Shown in pieces: positions 1 to 9,129 of a DNA stretch of 64,000 nucleotides. Made by a program: the position numbers and the translations under genes. Source of the DNA: Nocardia pneumoniae NBRC 100136. Lineage in GTDB: Bacteria > Actinomycetota > Actinomycetes > Mycobacteriales > Mycobacteriaceae. The notes below the pieces were generated by a model, which saw only the letters and a list, made by a program, of their open reading frames with translations, was not told the DNA's origin and ran no database searches. Location: the NCBI RefSeq assembly GCF_000308755.1, contig NZ_BAGF01000041.1, forward strand, positions 1 to 64,000, in the 5' to 3' direction. Numbering within the stretch: the stretch's first letter is position 1; every line of letters starts with the position of its first letter.

Positions 1-1
1 G

Positions 2-334
2 CTGCCGCAGATGTTCACCGAACTGCCCGAACCGTTCGCCTCCTTCGGCGCCGACCGGGTCACCAGGATCCTGGACGCGGCGGTGCACTCCGTGGCCCTG
101 CGCAGCGCCTACCGGCCGTCGGCATACCAGGGCGATGTCGTGTACTTCACTGCCGCCTTGGACGACCCGACCGGTAGTGTCGGAGCCATACTCTGGGGTG
201 AGGTCGTCGACGGCACGGTCCACAACCATGCCGTATCGACGACGCATTGGCAGATGACCACCGCCGCCGGACTCGCCCAGATCGCCGAAATCCTGACCAC
301 GATATGGCGAGAGAACCCGACCCGCCGAGGGTGA
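2..334 (+). CDS. NRPS-type thioesterase domain, C-terminal fragment
   Basis: The reading frame is open to the left edge, so the gene begins outside the window; the internal ATG at 11 is probably not its start. The residues match the end of the alpha/beta-hydrolase thioesterase that closes nonribosomal peptide synthetases: a YxPSAYQGDVVYF strand, a W-G-E-V strand, then the conserved late histidine in STTHWQM, followed by a helix containing IAEIL. This domain normally releases or cyclises the finished peptide. The catalytic Ser and Asp lie upstream and are not visible. The gene is followed at once by a strong hairpin, so it is the last gene of its transcript. A stand-alone type II thioesterase is the alternative. 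Confidence 0.7.
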   Translation: MPQMFTELPEPFASFGADRVTRILDAAVHSVALRSAYRPSAYQGDVVYFTAALDDPTGSVGAILWGEVVDGTVHNHAVSTTHWQMTTAAGLAQIAEILTTIWRENPTRRG

Positions 335-355
335 ATTCCGGCCTGGTCGCGAACT

Positions 356-389
356 CGCCCGGTCAGCCGTCGAATCGGCTGACCGGGCG
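356..389. terminator. Hairpin terminator after the thioesterase gene
   Basis: Two perfect 14-nt arms (CGCCCGGTCAGCCG and its complement) flank a 6-nt loop, 22 nt after the thioesterase stop. There is no clear U-tract, as is common in actinobacteria. It lies between that gene and the convergent gene ending at 539, so it may act in both directions. Confidence 0.75.
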
Positions 390-538
390 ATCACGCGCAC
401 CGCGCAGAAAACTGGCGCGCGGCAAGCTTCTCGGTTCGGCGGCGCACCCCTTTGTGGGGATGGGACAGCGGCGAGCTGCGCGGCCCCACGTTCCTGCCCG
501 GCGGGCTGGGCGGAAGCCCGCCGCCACGGACCACCTGG

Positions 539-877
539 TTACCGGGCAGGCACGATCGGAGTGGCCCCGCCCTGGCCCGGCGCGGGCGGAACCAGCGCAC
601 CGGCAGGCGTATTCGTGCTCGGCGTCGACCGTGCGGGCGGGGGAGCCAGCATCTGCAGTGGCAGCGGTGTCTGCGACATCGCGGGCCCGCCTCGCCCCTT
701 CGGAGCATCGCCGCACGCGGCATCCGCTGCCCCGCTGCCTGCTTCGGCGCATGCTGACGGCGGACTGACCGGAACGATGGGTTCAGCGGAGGCCGTCGCC
801 GCGGCGACGATCAGCGAAACCGTTGTTCCGGCCGGTGCGATCCAGCGCCGCCACCCCACCATCCGGATCACAGCCAT
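539..877 (-). CDS. Small secreted proline-rich protein downstream of MspA-like porin
   Basis: A 112-residue protein with a basic N-terminus (MVGWRRW), a hydrophobic core and an Ala-rich cleavage region (ASAEP, about residues 30-34), that is, a Sec signal peptide. The mature part is rich in Pro, Ala and Gly with two Cys pairs and no domain I recognise. The ATG lies inside the end of the porin gene (10-bp overlap, 868-877), so the two are probably translated from one mRNA. Function unknown; partnership with the porin is inferred from position only. Confidence 0.55.
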   Translation of the reverse strand: MAVIRMVGWRRWIAPAGTTVSLIVAAATASAEPIVPVSPPSACAEAGSGAADAACGDAPKGRGGPAMSQTPLPLQMLAPPPARSTPSTNTPAGALVPPAPGQGGATPIVPAR

Positions 878-1503
878 ATCGGGTCACCGTAGACCGCGAC
901 CGAATTGTCGGCTGTGGCGGTGGAGATGGACACGATCGCGAACGAGCGCAGGCTCACCGCGCCCGCGCACGCATCGATCTTGATCTGCACCTGGTCCACG
1001 GAGATCGAACCGTGCGGCCCCGCAAGGGTTTTCGTGCCGAACGTGATGGTGCTGATGGTGCCGGGTTTGATGGTCGTCGACATGTTCGGCAGGGCCAGCG
1101 CGCTGCCGCCGACCGCGAGACCGGGCGAGGGAGCGACGGTCACCATCGCGTTCGGGCCGATCGCCGCGGATATTCCGACGGTGAGTCCGTTGGACACATC
1201 GGCCTGGCAGCCGATCTGGTATCCCAGCTGCAACGTCCCGGAATTCACCGCCTCCCGGCCCACACCGCTGATATCGGCTGCCGCCGACAACGTGACGAAC
1301 CCTTCGCGGGTGAATGGCGTCGCGGCCAGATTGGGTACGCGTTGAACGTCTTCCGCGGTCTTGCTGATCTGCAGTTCCCAGCCGTCCTCGGTGGTGATGA
1401 CGCGAGATTTGTCCGCGACTTGATCAGCGGTCGCGGCGGGGGCGGTCATGCCGAACGCCGTGGTAGCGGCGATGCCGAGCATCGCGATGGTCGAGCCCTT
1501 CAA
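868..1503 (-). CDS. MspA family outer-membrane porin
   Basis: A 211-residue secreted protein of the MspA family, octameric porins of the mycolic-acid outer membrane that admit small hydrophilic solutes. The signal peptide ends near AATADQV (residue about 27). The mature part has typical MspA features: TEDGWELQISK near the N-terminus, the GYQIGC strand, alternating Gly/Thr/Ile beta strands, and a C-terminal YGDPIWL. The start is a TTG with AAGGA six bases upstream; no ATG fits. Two Cys residues (GC in GYQIGC and DAC) could form a disulfide. It heads a two-gene transcript. Porins of this family are restricted to mycolate actinobacteria, which supports the host assignment. Confidence 0.85.
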   Translation of the reverse strand: MKGSTIAMLGIAATTAFGMTAPAATADQVADKSRVITTEDGWELQISKTAEDVQRVPNLAATPFTREGFVTLSAAADISGVGREAVNSGTLQLGYQIGCQADVSNGLTVGISAAIGPNAMVTVAPSPGLAVGGSALALPNMSTTIKPGTISTITFGTKTLAGPHGSISVDQVQIKIDACAGAVSLRSFAIVSISTATADNSVAVYGDPIWL

Positions 1504-1695
1504 CGAAATCCTTAGTGCTAGTAACAGTCAGACGCCATAGTACGGACTCGCGCTCGCGCTCCAGCGCCGAGCGTGCGCCCCATCGCTGGATAGTCGCTCA
1601 TCGAGTGCCCAGTGTTCTCGTTCGCGCGGCTTCCCTCGGAAGATGTACGGACACAATGGGATTACGGCAAGTCGCGGTAGCGCCGCGGCTGATTC

Positions 1696-3282
1696 CTATT
1701 TGCGGATGAAGACGCCGAGCTGTTCGGTGTTGTAGTACTCGAGCGTGAGCTCGGCCCCGTCGAAGGTCGCCTGGGAGATGGTGCCCTGGTTGGCGTTCTC
1801 GCCAGGGGGAGTGAAGACGAAGGTGTCGCCGTTCCAATGTTTCAGCGGGAAAGTCATGTTCTTCGGACCCAAGGTGAGGGTCAGGGAATTAGCGGAGACA
1901 CCGACCATCGCCGGTCCGTAATAGGCGTTGTCATAGGTGCCCGCGTAACTGGGCAGCGGTCGCGCTGGAACGGGATCGGAGGGCGGTTGTTTGCCGACCA
2001 GTGCGCCCGACGGCGCGCTGAGCGGTTGGAATGCCGTCCGGTACAGCGTGCGCCAGTCCTGTTGGATCTTCCCGAATTGGACCAGATCGGCGAACTCGGC
2101 GTTGAGCGTCTCGGGCACGCCGATCGGCGCCGCGTTGGTCAATGTCACGATGCCCACATCGGCGGAGGGGATCAGGGTGAACGCGGTGCCCGCACCCAGG
2201 CCGAACGCACCGGAATGACCGAGTACCACACGCCCCGCCGGGGAGTCGCTGACGTTGAAGCCGAACCCGTAGAACCCGGCGCGCGCGTCCGGCGTTTTCG
2301 GCGGCGCCGACACCACCTGCGGAGAGATGGCGGGCAGCAGATCCTCCGGTGGCACGAGCACCGAGCCGCCCGCGGACCCGTTCGCCAGCACCATCGCCAT
2401 CCATTTGCCCAGGTCGGTGACGGACGAACTGACCCCGCCCGCCGGAGACTGCGCGTCGGGCTGGCGCGGCGGGTTCGCCACCGCGTACTTGCCGTCGACC
2501 AGGACGTGCCCCTCGGCGCGGTTGGCTCGGGCGATGAAGTCGGCGTAGCGCGAGCTGGTCGAATCCATACCGAGCGGGTCGTAGATGGTTTGCTCCGACA
2601 ACGTCTCCCAGTCGGTGCCCGCGGCCGATGCCACGGCGACGGCGGCCGCGGTCAGACCGAAATTGGTGTACTCGTAGGAGTCCCGGAAGGCGCCCAATGG
2701 CAGCAGTCGCAGCCGGTCGATCACCTGCTGACGGTCGTAGCCGAGGTCTTCCAGCAGGTCGCCCGCGTGATCGGGGAGCCCGGAGCGGTGTGCGTACAGG
2801 TCCCCGATGGTGACGTGCTCGGTGACGTACGGATCGGCGAGCGCGAACGAGGGCAGCAGCCTGTGCACCGGGGTGTCCCACTCGAGGCCACCGGCTGCGA
2901 TCCGGCGGGCGACGACCGTCGCGCCGATCGGCTTGGAAACCGACGCGAGCTGGAAGACCGTGTCCGCGTCCACCTTCTCTTCGGTAATGACGTTTCGGAC
3001 ACCGAAGCCCTTGCCGTAGACCACTTTTCCGCCGTGCACCACGGCGACCGCCATGCCGGGGACGCCGGAGGAGGTGAGCAGGCCTTCGGCGAGGTCGTCC
3101 AGTTCGGCCACCGCGTCGTCGAGCTGGCCGTCCGGGATCGGGACTCCCGCAATCTGATTGGGCATTGCCGAGCCGGACGGCGTGTCGCCAAGGGGAGAGT
3201 CGTCGCCGCATCCCGACACGGCGAGAATGACGGCGGTCGCCATCGCCATGGGACCGAGCAGTGCGCGCCGGAGTGTGCTCAC
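1696..3282 (-). CDS. Lipoprotein serine hydrolase, class C beta-lactamase fold
   Basis: A 528-residue member of the beta-lactamase/D-alanyl-D-alanine carboxypeptidase/esterase superfamily. The N-terminus is a lipoprotein signal with lipobox VSGC (Cys25), so the enzyme is probably anchored outside the membrane. Visible catalytic motifs are S114-V-S-K117 (SxxK), Y205-T-N207 (YxN) and a later HSG in GHSGAFG. A C-terminal extension of about 110 residues resembles the lipocalin-like DUF3471 domain found in this group. The GTG start has AGGAGG eight bases upstream. The natural substrate (cell-wall peptide, ester or lactam) cannot be read from sequence. The gene stands 121 bp downstream of choD on the same strand and may share its transcript. 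Confidence 0.85.
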   Translation of the reverse strand: MSTLRRALLGPMAMATAVILAVSGCGDDSPLGDTPSGSAMPNQIAGVPIPDGQLDDAVAELDDLAEGLLTSSGVPGMAVAVVHGGKVVYGKGFGVRNVITEEKVDADTVFQLASVSKPIGATVVARRIAAGGLEWDTPVHRLLPSFALADPYVTEHVTIGDLYAHRSGLPDHAGDLLEDLGYDRQQVIDRLRLLPLGAFRDSYEYTNFGLTAAAVAVASAAGTDWETLSEQTIYDPLGMDSTSSRYADFIARANRAEGHVLVDGKYAVANPPRQPDAQSPAGGVSSSVTDLGKWMAMVLANGSAGGSVLVPPEDLLPAISPQVVSAPPKTPDARAGFYGFGFNVSDSPAGRVVLGHSGAFGLGAGTAFTLIPSADVGIVTLTNAAPIGVPETLNAEFADLVQFGKIQQDWRTLYRTAFQPLSAPSGALVGKQPPSDPVPARPLPSYAGTYDNAYYGPAMVGVSANSLTLTLGPKNMTFPLKHWNGDTFVFTPPGENANQGTISQATFDGAELTLEYYNTEQLGVFIRK

Positions 3283-3403
3283 GGGTCGCCTCCTGGCTTT
3301 CGTAGCGACAAAAGACCAGTTAAAGGCTAGTTGAGGTCAGATTGCTGCGCGGAAGGTTCGGGTATCTCGATCCGTCCGATCGTGCACACCGGTCGCCCCA
3401 CTC

Positions 3404-5125
3404 CTACCCGGCCGCCGGTGTCTCCCGGATCTCGACGATCGGAAGCTTCAGCGCCGCGGGCGAACTCGCCGGAACCACCGGGTTGACCGGCGCGACCGGG
3501 GCGATCCGCCGATACCCAGCGCCCATCGGAGGCCGCGTGTCCACCTCGCCCTTGTTCGGCCAGTACGCCGCCGCCCGCTCGGCCTGTGCGGTGATGGTCA
3601 GCGAGGGGTTCACACCCAGGTTGGCCGAGACCGCCGCACCGTCCACGACGCTGAGCGTCGGGTAGCCGTACACGCGGTGGTAGCCATCGATCACCCCGTG
3701 CTCGGCGTCGGCGCCGATCACCGCGCCGCCGAGAAAGTGGGCCGTGAGCGGAATGTTGACGATCTCGCCCCAGCTGCCGCCGGGGATGCCGCCGATCTTC
3801 TCGGCGACCCGCCTGGTCACGTCGTTGCCGACGGGGATCCAGGTCGGATTGGGCTCGCCGTGCCCCTGCTTGCTGGTGAGTTTGCGCCCGAACAGTCCGC
3901 GCTTGGTGTAGGTGGTGATCGAGTTGTCCAGATGCTGCATGACCAGCGAGATGATGGTGCGCTCGCTCCAGTTCTTGGTGCTCAGGAAGCTGAGCAGGTC
4001 CATCGGATGCCGCAGCACCATGCCGAGGAAGCGTAGCCAGCGCGGGATGCGGCCGCCGCCGTCGACCATGAGGGTCTGCAGCAGCCCCATGGAGTTGGAG
4101 CCCTTGCCGTAACGGACCGGCTCGATGTGGGTGTCGGGGGTGGGGTGGATCGAGGAGGTGATCGCCACACCCTTGGTGAAGTCGACGCCAGGGGCGACCT
4201 TCTTGGTCGCCGCGCCGACGATCGACTCGGAGTTGGTGCGCGTCAGCACGCCGAGCCGGTCCGACAGGTTCGGCAACACCCCCTTGTCGCGCATCGCGAA
4301 CAGCAGCTTCTGCGTGCCACGCGTTCCGGCGGCGAGTACCACATGCGCCGCGGTGTACGTTCGCGGGTTCTTGCGCACCCACGCGCCGGTGCGGACGGTG
4401 GACACGTCCCAGGTCCCGTCGGGATGCGGCCGGATCGCGGTGACCGTGGTCATCGGAATGACCTCGGCCCCGGCTTTTTCGGCGAGATACAGGTAGTTCT
4501 TGACGAGGGTGTTCTTCGCGCCGTACTTGCAGCCCACCATGCAGTCGCCGCATTCGACGCAGCCGGTGCGCTCAGGGCCGACGCCGCCGAAGTACGGGTC
4601 GGGGACGGTCTTGCCCGGCTCACCGAAGAACACGCCCACCGGCGTCTGGACGAACGTGTCGCCGACCCCCATGTCGTCGGCGACGGACTTGAAGACCTCG
4701 TCGGCGGGCGTCATATGCGGGTTGCGCACCACGCCGAGCATCTTCTGCGCCCGCTCGTAGTACGGCGTCAGCTCCTCGCGCCAGTCGGTGATGTCCCGCC
4801 ACTGGGCATCCCGAAAGAACGGCTCCGGCGGCACGTACAGGGTGTTCGCGTAGTTCAACGATCCGCCGCCGACACCGGCGCCGCCGAGGATGAGGACGTT
4901 GCGCAGCGGATGGATGCGCTGGATGCCGTAGCAGCCCAGCGCGGGCGCCCAGAGGAACTTCTTCAGCTCCCAGCTGGTCTTGGGCAGCTCGTCGTCGGCG
5001 AAGCGCCGCCCCGCCTCCAGCACGCCGACTTTGTACCCCTTCTCCACCAGCCGAAGCGCGGTGACGCTGCCGCCGAACCCCGAACCGACGATCAGCACGT
5101 CGAAATCCGTCGTCCGCTGGTCCAT
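3404..5125 (-). CDS. choD: Cholesterol oxidase, GMC-like FAD enzyme
   Basis: A 573-residue protein that closely resembles mycobacterial ChoD (about 578 residues) along its whole length. It has the FAD-binding GSGFGGS (14-20), the GGAGVGGGSLNYAN loop, a Cys-rich ECGDCMVGCKYG segment, TAHFLGG and the C-terminal GVNPSLTITAQAERAA. Family members oxidise 3-beta-hydroxysterols, or act as GMC-type alcohol oxidoreductases; in mycobacteria ChoD's role in cholesterol growth is disputed, so the sterol substrate is an inference. There is no signal peptide, so it is cytoplasmic. ATG start with GAGGAG upstream. A divergently transcribed TetR gene shares the 177-bp upstream region and is the obvious candidate regulator. 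Confidence 0.9.
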   Translation of the reverse strand: MDQRTTDFDVLIVGSGFGGSVTALRLVEKGYKVGVLEAGRRFADDELPKTSWELKKFLWAPALGCYGIQRIHPLRNVLILGGAGVGGGSLNYANTLYVPPEPFFRDAQWRDITDWREELTPYYERAQKMLGVVRNPHMTPADEVFKSVADDMGVGDTFVQTPVGVFFGEPGKTVPDPYFGGVGPERTGCVECGDCMVGCKYGAKNTLVKNYLYLAEKAGAEVIPMTTVTAIRPHPDGTWDVSTVRTGAWVRKNPRTYTAAHVVLAAGTRGTQKLLFAMRDKGVLPNLSDRLGVLTRTNSESIVGAATKKVAPGVDFTKGVAITSSIHPTPDTHIEPVRYGKGSNSMGLLQTLMVDGGGRIPRWLRFLGMVLRHPMDLLSFLSTKNWSERTIISLVMQHLDNSITTYTKRGLFGRKLTSKQGHGEPNPTWIPVGNDVTRRVAEKIGGIPGGSWGEIVNIPLTAHFLGGAVIGADAEHGVIDGYHRVYGYPTLSVVDGAAVSANLGVNPSLTITAQAERAAAYWPNKGEVDTRPPMGAGYRRIAPVAPVNPVVPASSPAALKLPIVEIRETPAAG

Positions 5126-5302
5126 GTGGAACTCCTCATCGTGTCGCCAGTGACAGGGGTAACACTACTCCCGGGTAAGTAACGGTTCGCAAGTCGCGTG
5201 GATCACTCCGCCGCCGCGCGGGGAGGGGGCGTCCACACCCAGCGATGCGAGCAATGCTCTCAATAGTTGACATCGCTCTCTCGGACGAGCATGGTCTGTG
5301 CT

Positions 5303-6001
5303 ATGCCGACCACACCCCGCGCCCGCGCCAGGGCTCAGACCATGAACGACATCGTCCGGATCGGGCGTGAACACCTGGCGACCGACGGCGCCGCCGCGCT
5401 CTCCCTGCGTGCGGTGGCGCGCGACCTCGGGGTGGTCTCCTCGGCCGTCTACCGGTACGTCCGCAGTCGCGACGAACTGCTCACGCTGCTGGTGGTCGAT
5501 GGTTACAACGCACTCGGCGACGCGGTGGACGCCGCGCTGGCCGACGCCGCGGAGGATCCGATCGACCGCCTGCGCATTCTCGGCCGCACCGTGCGCAGGT
5601 GGGCGCTGGCCGAACCGGCACGCTACGGATTGTTGTTCGGCACGCCGGTGCCCGGCTACGAGGCGCCCGCGGCGGAGACCGTCGCGCCGGGCACGCGGGT
5701 GATCGCCACCATGCAAACCCTGTTCGCCCGCGCCAACGCGGCGGGCAGGCTCGCGGCGCCGAGCCGAGAGCCGCGCGTGTCCGCTGCGCTGGCAGGCAGC
5801 TTCGCGCGGATCCGGGACGAGTTCCAGCTCGATTTGCCCGACTGGCTGGTCGTGCGCGGCGTGACGTTCTGGGTCGGCTTGTTCGGCGCGGTGAGCGCGG
5901 ACGTCTTCGACATGTACGGTGCCGCGACCTTCGCTGACCGGGACGAATTGTTCGAACACCAACTCGACGCGCTGCTGGACATGCTCGGGTATCGCGTCTG
6001 A
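5303..6001 (+). CDS. TetR family transcriptional regulator
   Basis: A 232-residue regulator, counted from the ATG at 5303. The N-terminal helix-turn-helix is clear (IGREHLATDGAAALSLRAVARDLGVVSSAVYRYVRSRDELL), and the C-terminal part fits the TetR_C_13-like ligand domain. In-frame alternatives are ATG 5291 and TTG 5267; I prefer 5303 because TTGACA at 5267-5272 looks like a -35 element, which would put the upstream candidates inside the promoter. The gene is divergent from choD and 83 bp upstream of the nitronate monooxygenase gene, so it may control either or both. Confidence 0.8.
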   Translation: MPTTPRARARAQTMNDIVRIGREHLATDGAAALSLRAVARDLGVVSSAVYRYVRSRDELLTLLVVDGYNALGDAVDAALADAAEDPIDRLRILGRTVRRWALAEPARYGLLFGTPVPGYEAPAAETVAPGTRVIATMQTLFARANAAGRLAAPSREPRVSAALAGSFARIRDEFQLDLPDWLVVRGVTFWVGLFGAVSADVFDMYGAATFADRDELFEHQLDALLDMLGYRV

Positions 6002-6084
6002 CCCATCATGCGTGCGGGAGATCGCCGGGTGACCTATCCGGGACAACGAGGACCGAGTGCGATCTCGAACCCGACTATGTTGCG

Positions 6085-7098
6085 ATGGAGCGCGTGAAGG
6101 ATCACGACGAACGACTACCACCCGCGCCGGGACCGCGTGCCCCGCTTGCCTGGGCACACCGGATCGGCGCGCGAATACCGCTGGTCAACGCGCCGATGGG
6201 CGGTGTGGCCGGCGGACGGCTCGCCGCGGCGGTGACCGCCGCCGGCGGCCTCGGCATGATCGGGATGGGCAGCGCCGGATCAGTCCGTGCGCTGGAACGG
6301 GAACTGCCGCATGTCCACGGCATCGACGGCCCGTTCGGCATCGGCTTGGTCGACTGGGTGGTCGCCGCGGAGCCGGAATTACTGGAGGCCGCCATCGCGG
6401 CGCGGCCCGCGTTGATCTCGGTGAGTTTCGGCGCCGACCTCGACTGGGCAACCACGGTCACGGACGCGGGGATCGTCGCGGCGACGCAGGTGTACAGCGT
6501 GCAGGACGCGCGGCGTGCGCAGGACGCGGGCGTCGGCGTCCTGGTGGCCCGCGGCGTGGAAGGCGGCGGTCATGGCGCCGTGACCTCGACGTTGCTGCCA
6601 CTTCTGGACGAAGTGCTGGACGTCGCGTCGGTTCCGGTGCTCGCGGCGGGCGGAATCGGCACGCCGTCGAGCGTGGCCGCCGTGCTGCGAGCGGGCGCGA
6701 CGGGAGCATGGCTGGGCACCTGCCTCGCGGCATGCGAGGAATCGTTGCTGTCGGAGGCGGGGCGGCGAGCGCTGCTTGCCGCGCGTGGCGAGGACACCGT
6801 CCTGACCCGCGCCTACGACGTGGGAATGGAATTGCCCTGGCCTACACGCTTTCCCGCGCGAGTGCTGCGGACCGAGTTCACCGATCGGTGGACCGGTCGC
6901 GAGGACGAGCTCGCCGCGGATCGATCCGCCAGAGCGGCGCTGGCCGCCGCGATCGCCGCGGACGATCCGGCTGTGGCGCCGATCGACGCCGGGCAGGGCG
7001 TCGGTCTGGTCACCGCCGTGGAACCGGTCGCGCGAGTGCTCGAGCGGCTCTGGTCGGGCGCGACCGCGCACCTCGCGGACGCACCGGCCGAGGGTTAG
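6085..7098 (+). CDS. Nitronate monooxygenase (2-nitropropane dioxygenase family)
   Basis: A 337-residue FMN-dependent TIM-barrel protein. The family oxidises alkyl nitronates such as propionate 3-nitronate to carbonyl compounds and nitrite, protecting cells from nitro toxins. Visible marks are the first strand VNAPMGG, the AAGGLGMIGMG loop, the GVEGGGHGA segment that carries the conserved active-site His, and the phosphate-binding VLAAGGIGTPSSV. Length is normal for the family. The ATG at 6085 has no good ribosome-binding site; the GTG at 6094, preceded by GGAG, is a possible alternative. It could also be an enoyl reductase-like FMN protein of the same fold. Confidence 0.82.
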   Translation: MERVKDHDERLPPAPGPRAPLAWAHRIGARIPLVNAPMGGVAGGRLAAAVTAAGGLGMIGMGSAGSVRALERELPHVHGIDGPFGIGLVDWVVAAEPELLEAAIAARPALISVSFGADLDWATTVTDAGIVAATQVYSVQDARRAQDAGVGVLVARGVEGGGHGAVTSTLLPLLDEVLDVASVPVLAAGGIGTPSSVAAVLRAGATGAWLGTCLAACEESLLSEAGRRALLAARGEDTVLTRAYDVGMELPWPTRFPARVLRTEFTDRWTGREDELAADRSARAALAAAIAADDPAVAPIDAGQGVGLVTAVEPVARVLERLWSGATAHLADAPAEG

Positions 7099-7107
7099 CC
7101 GACGGCT

Positions 7108-7302
7108 TCAGTCCTCGCTGCTCGCGCGGTCGCCGAGGAAACGGATCAGGCCGGGATCGGCGGAGGTCAGCCGGTCGACTTCGGCGCCGCCGGTGCACGG
7201 GAAGAGTGCGACGGTGACCGCACCGGCGCGGCGGCCGACCACCCGCCAGACCCCACCGGCGTCGTGCCAGCGGCGCAGCACCGCGACGGGATCGTCGGAC
7301 AT
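7108..7302 (-). CDS. Conserved small hypothetical protein, 64 residues
   Basis: Starts at an ATG with GAGAGGAAG upstream and encodes MSDDPVAVLRRW through RASSED. The shape (an N-terminal amphipathic helix, then GGVWRVVGRRAGAVTVALF as two strands and GGAEVDRLTS) resembles short actinobacterial proteins of unknown function. It lies 35 bp downstream of the GH1 gene on the same strand and ends 9 bp from the convergent nitronate monooxygenase gene. No function can be assigned. Confidence 0.6.
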   Translation of the reverse strand: MSDDPVAVLRRWHDAGGVWRVVGRRAGAVTVALFPCTGGAEVDRLTSADPGLIRFLGDRASSED

Positions 7303-7337
7303 CCTCTGCTTCCTCTCGGTGGTGCGATCAGGACGTG

Positions 7338-8657
7338 TCATCGCGGGACGGTGACGGGGTCGATACAGCTGGCGGGCACGTCGACCAGTGAGCAGTCCTT
7401 CGGCGCGCGGGTGGGTCGATAGTCGGGCGTGACGCCGCCGGACCGCGTGATGGCCGAATACGCCGCCACCGCGTCGGTGGGCTTGCGGGTCAACGTGGGA
7501 TCGGTCAGCACGTCGACGGTGTAGAGACCGAAACGCGGTGTGTAGGAACCCCACTCGTAATTGTCGGTGAGGCTCCAATAGTTGTAACCGATCAGGTTCA
7601 TGCCGTCCGCCTTGGCGCGCTGGAGCCAGTAGACGGTGTCGCGGAGTGAGTCGGCGCGGCCGTATCCATCCGCGCGCGGCATGCCGTTCTCCGTGGGCAT
7701 GCCGTTCTCGACGATGTAGAGCGGCTTGCCGGGAAATTGGCGCGAATAGTGTTGCAGCGCATAGTAGATGCCTTCCGGCTGCAAGGGGTTCTTCCACAGC
7801 TCGGTGAAGTTCATCATGCCGGTGATGTTGTCGGGGGACAGGCCGTAGTAGTAATCGATGCCGATGTAATCGAGTTTGGCGCTGATCTTATCGACCAGCG
7901 GCTTGTTCACCGCGTCCTCGCCGCCGGGTATGTAGGCGACGTTGCTGGTCACCATCGCATTCGGCCGTGCGTGGTGGATATAGTCATAGATGTCGTTGTG
8001 CGCCTCGGCGATTCGGTCCTGCATGGCGGGCGCCGAGGTCGGCGCGATTCCGCCGTGACGCAGCTCGTTGACCAGATAGAACGTGGGCTCGTTGAACGTC
8101 ACCCACAGCGGGTCGTACAAGGCGTAGCGGTCCACGACGGCACGCGCGTTGGTCAGCCAGTTCTCGACAATGCCCGGGTTGTCCCACCCGCCGCGGTCGA
8201 CCGCCCACCCGGGATACACCCAGTGATCGATGGTGAGCATCGGGCGCATGCCCGCGGCCGTGATGGCGGCGACCACGTTGTCGTAGAACGTCAGCCCGTC
8301 CGGGTCCCACCTGCCGGGCTCGGGCTGGAGGCGGGCCCACTCGATGCCGACTCGATAGACCTTGACGCCCAAGTCGGCCGCCAGGGCGATATCCGACCGG
8401 TAGCGCGTGTAGAAGTCGATCGAATCCCGATACGGGTCAGCGGTTTTACCGGACGCGACGTAGCGGGACCAGTTGCTGTCGGGGGCGTGACCCTCCGATT
8501 GGTATCCCGACGCGGCGACGCCCCAGAGAAAATCCGGGCCCATCGGCGCTACCTGAGCCGGTGGCTCCGGCCGCGCGGAGGCATGGGTGGTGCTCCCGAT
8601 GAGTGCCGCGGTGACTGCCGCGAGCACGGCCACGAGGCGGCGGCGATGTGATCGCAT
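7338..8657 (-). CDS. Secreted glycoside hydrolase family 1 (beta-glucosidase-like)
   Basis: A 439-residue retaining glycosidase of family GH1. The acid/base Glu190 is in TFNEP and the nucleophile Glu317 in IVENG. The N-terminal FLWGVAASGYQSEG and the C-terminal NYWSLTDNYEWGSYTPRFGLY blocks are also typical. The chosen ATG at 8657 has AGGAG five bases upstream and starts a Sec signal (RSHRRRLVAVLAAVTAALIG, cleavage near THASA); a longer frame to 8729 would bury the signal peptide. Most bacterial GH1 enzymes are cytoplasmic, so export is unusual and suggests an extracellular aryl- or oligo-glucoside substrate. Confidence 0.9.
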   Translation of the reverse strand: MRSHRRRLVAVLAAVTAALIGSTTHASARPEPPAQVAPMGPDFLWGVAASGYQSEGHAPDSNWSRYVASGKTADPYRDSIDFYTRYRSDIALAADLGVKVYRVGIEWARLQPEPGRWDPDGLTFYDNVVAAITAAGMRPMLTIDHWVYPGWAVDRGGWDNPGIVENWLTNARAVVDRYALYDPLWVTFNEPTFYLVNELRHGGIAPTSAPAMQDRIAEAHNDIYDYIHHARPNAMVTSNVAYIPGGEDAVNKPLVDKISAKLDYIGIDYYYGLSPDNITGMMNFTELWKNPLQPEGIYYALQHYSRQFPGKPLYIVENGMPTENGMPRADGYGRADSLRDTVYWLQRAKADGMNLIGYNYWSLTDNYEWGSYTPRFGLYTVDVLTDPTLTRKPTDAVAAYSAITRSGGVTPDYRPTRAPKDCSLVDVPASCIDPVTVPR

Positions 8658-9129
8658 CGAACTCCTGTTCCGAGACGGGTGACGGGTGCTCGTGGACCTC
8701 CGGTGCGGGGACCGGGCGGGCGATACCACGGGGAACAGGGTAACTGGTCAATTGTCCGTTTTCGCCGAAGTGGGGGAGAGGAGTCGCACGGAGCGCCTCG
8801 ACACTCGGGGTGGGCAGAGGCGCGATTTTGGGGCAAACGTGCTGCGAGCAATCGGGCCGGAACGGTACGCGCTGGGCAACAGGCTAGAACGATCATGTCG
8901 ATACGTAGATATTAGCATCTAACTATATATCTCCATCCACCATGCACACCGACCCAGCAGGCTCACAACAAATAAAATCCGCAAAGAAGAGGAGGGCCAG
9001 GCATCGCGGAACGCGCTATCGCCGCGCGCGTCACGCAACGGAGAAGCGGGTTTGATGCTGTCTGTGAGATGCCCCTCGGTTGCGGCTCGTCGATGCACCC
9101 CGATACCAGGGCCGTGTGAGGATTTGAGC
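8658..9129. other. Non-coding divergent interval with an AT-rich patch
   Basis: No convincing gene. The interval separates the leftward GH1 gene from the rightward DUF385 gene and must hold both promoters. Around 8895-8990 the DNA turns AT-rich against a GC-rich background and contains TAGAT-N6-ATCTA (8906-8921), a small inverted repeat that could be an operator. No binding protein is suggested by the neighbours. Confidence 0.4.

Noticed and set aside
1837..3330. 497-codon open frame on the plus strand
   Set aside because: Antisense shadow of the serine hydrolase gene; no recognisable fold.
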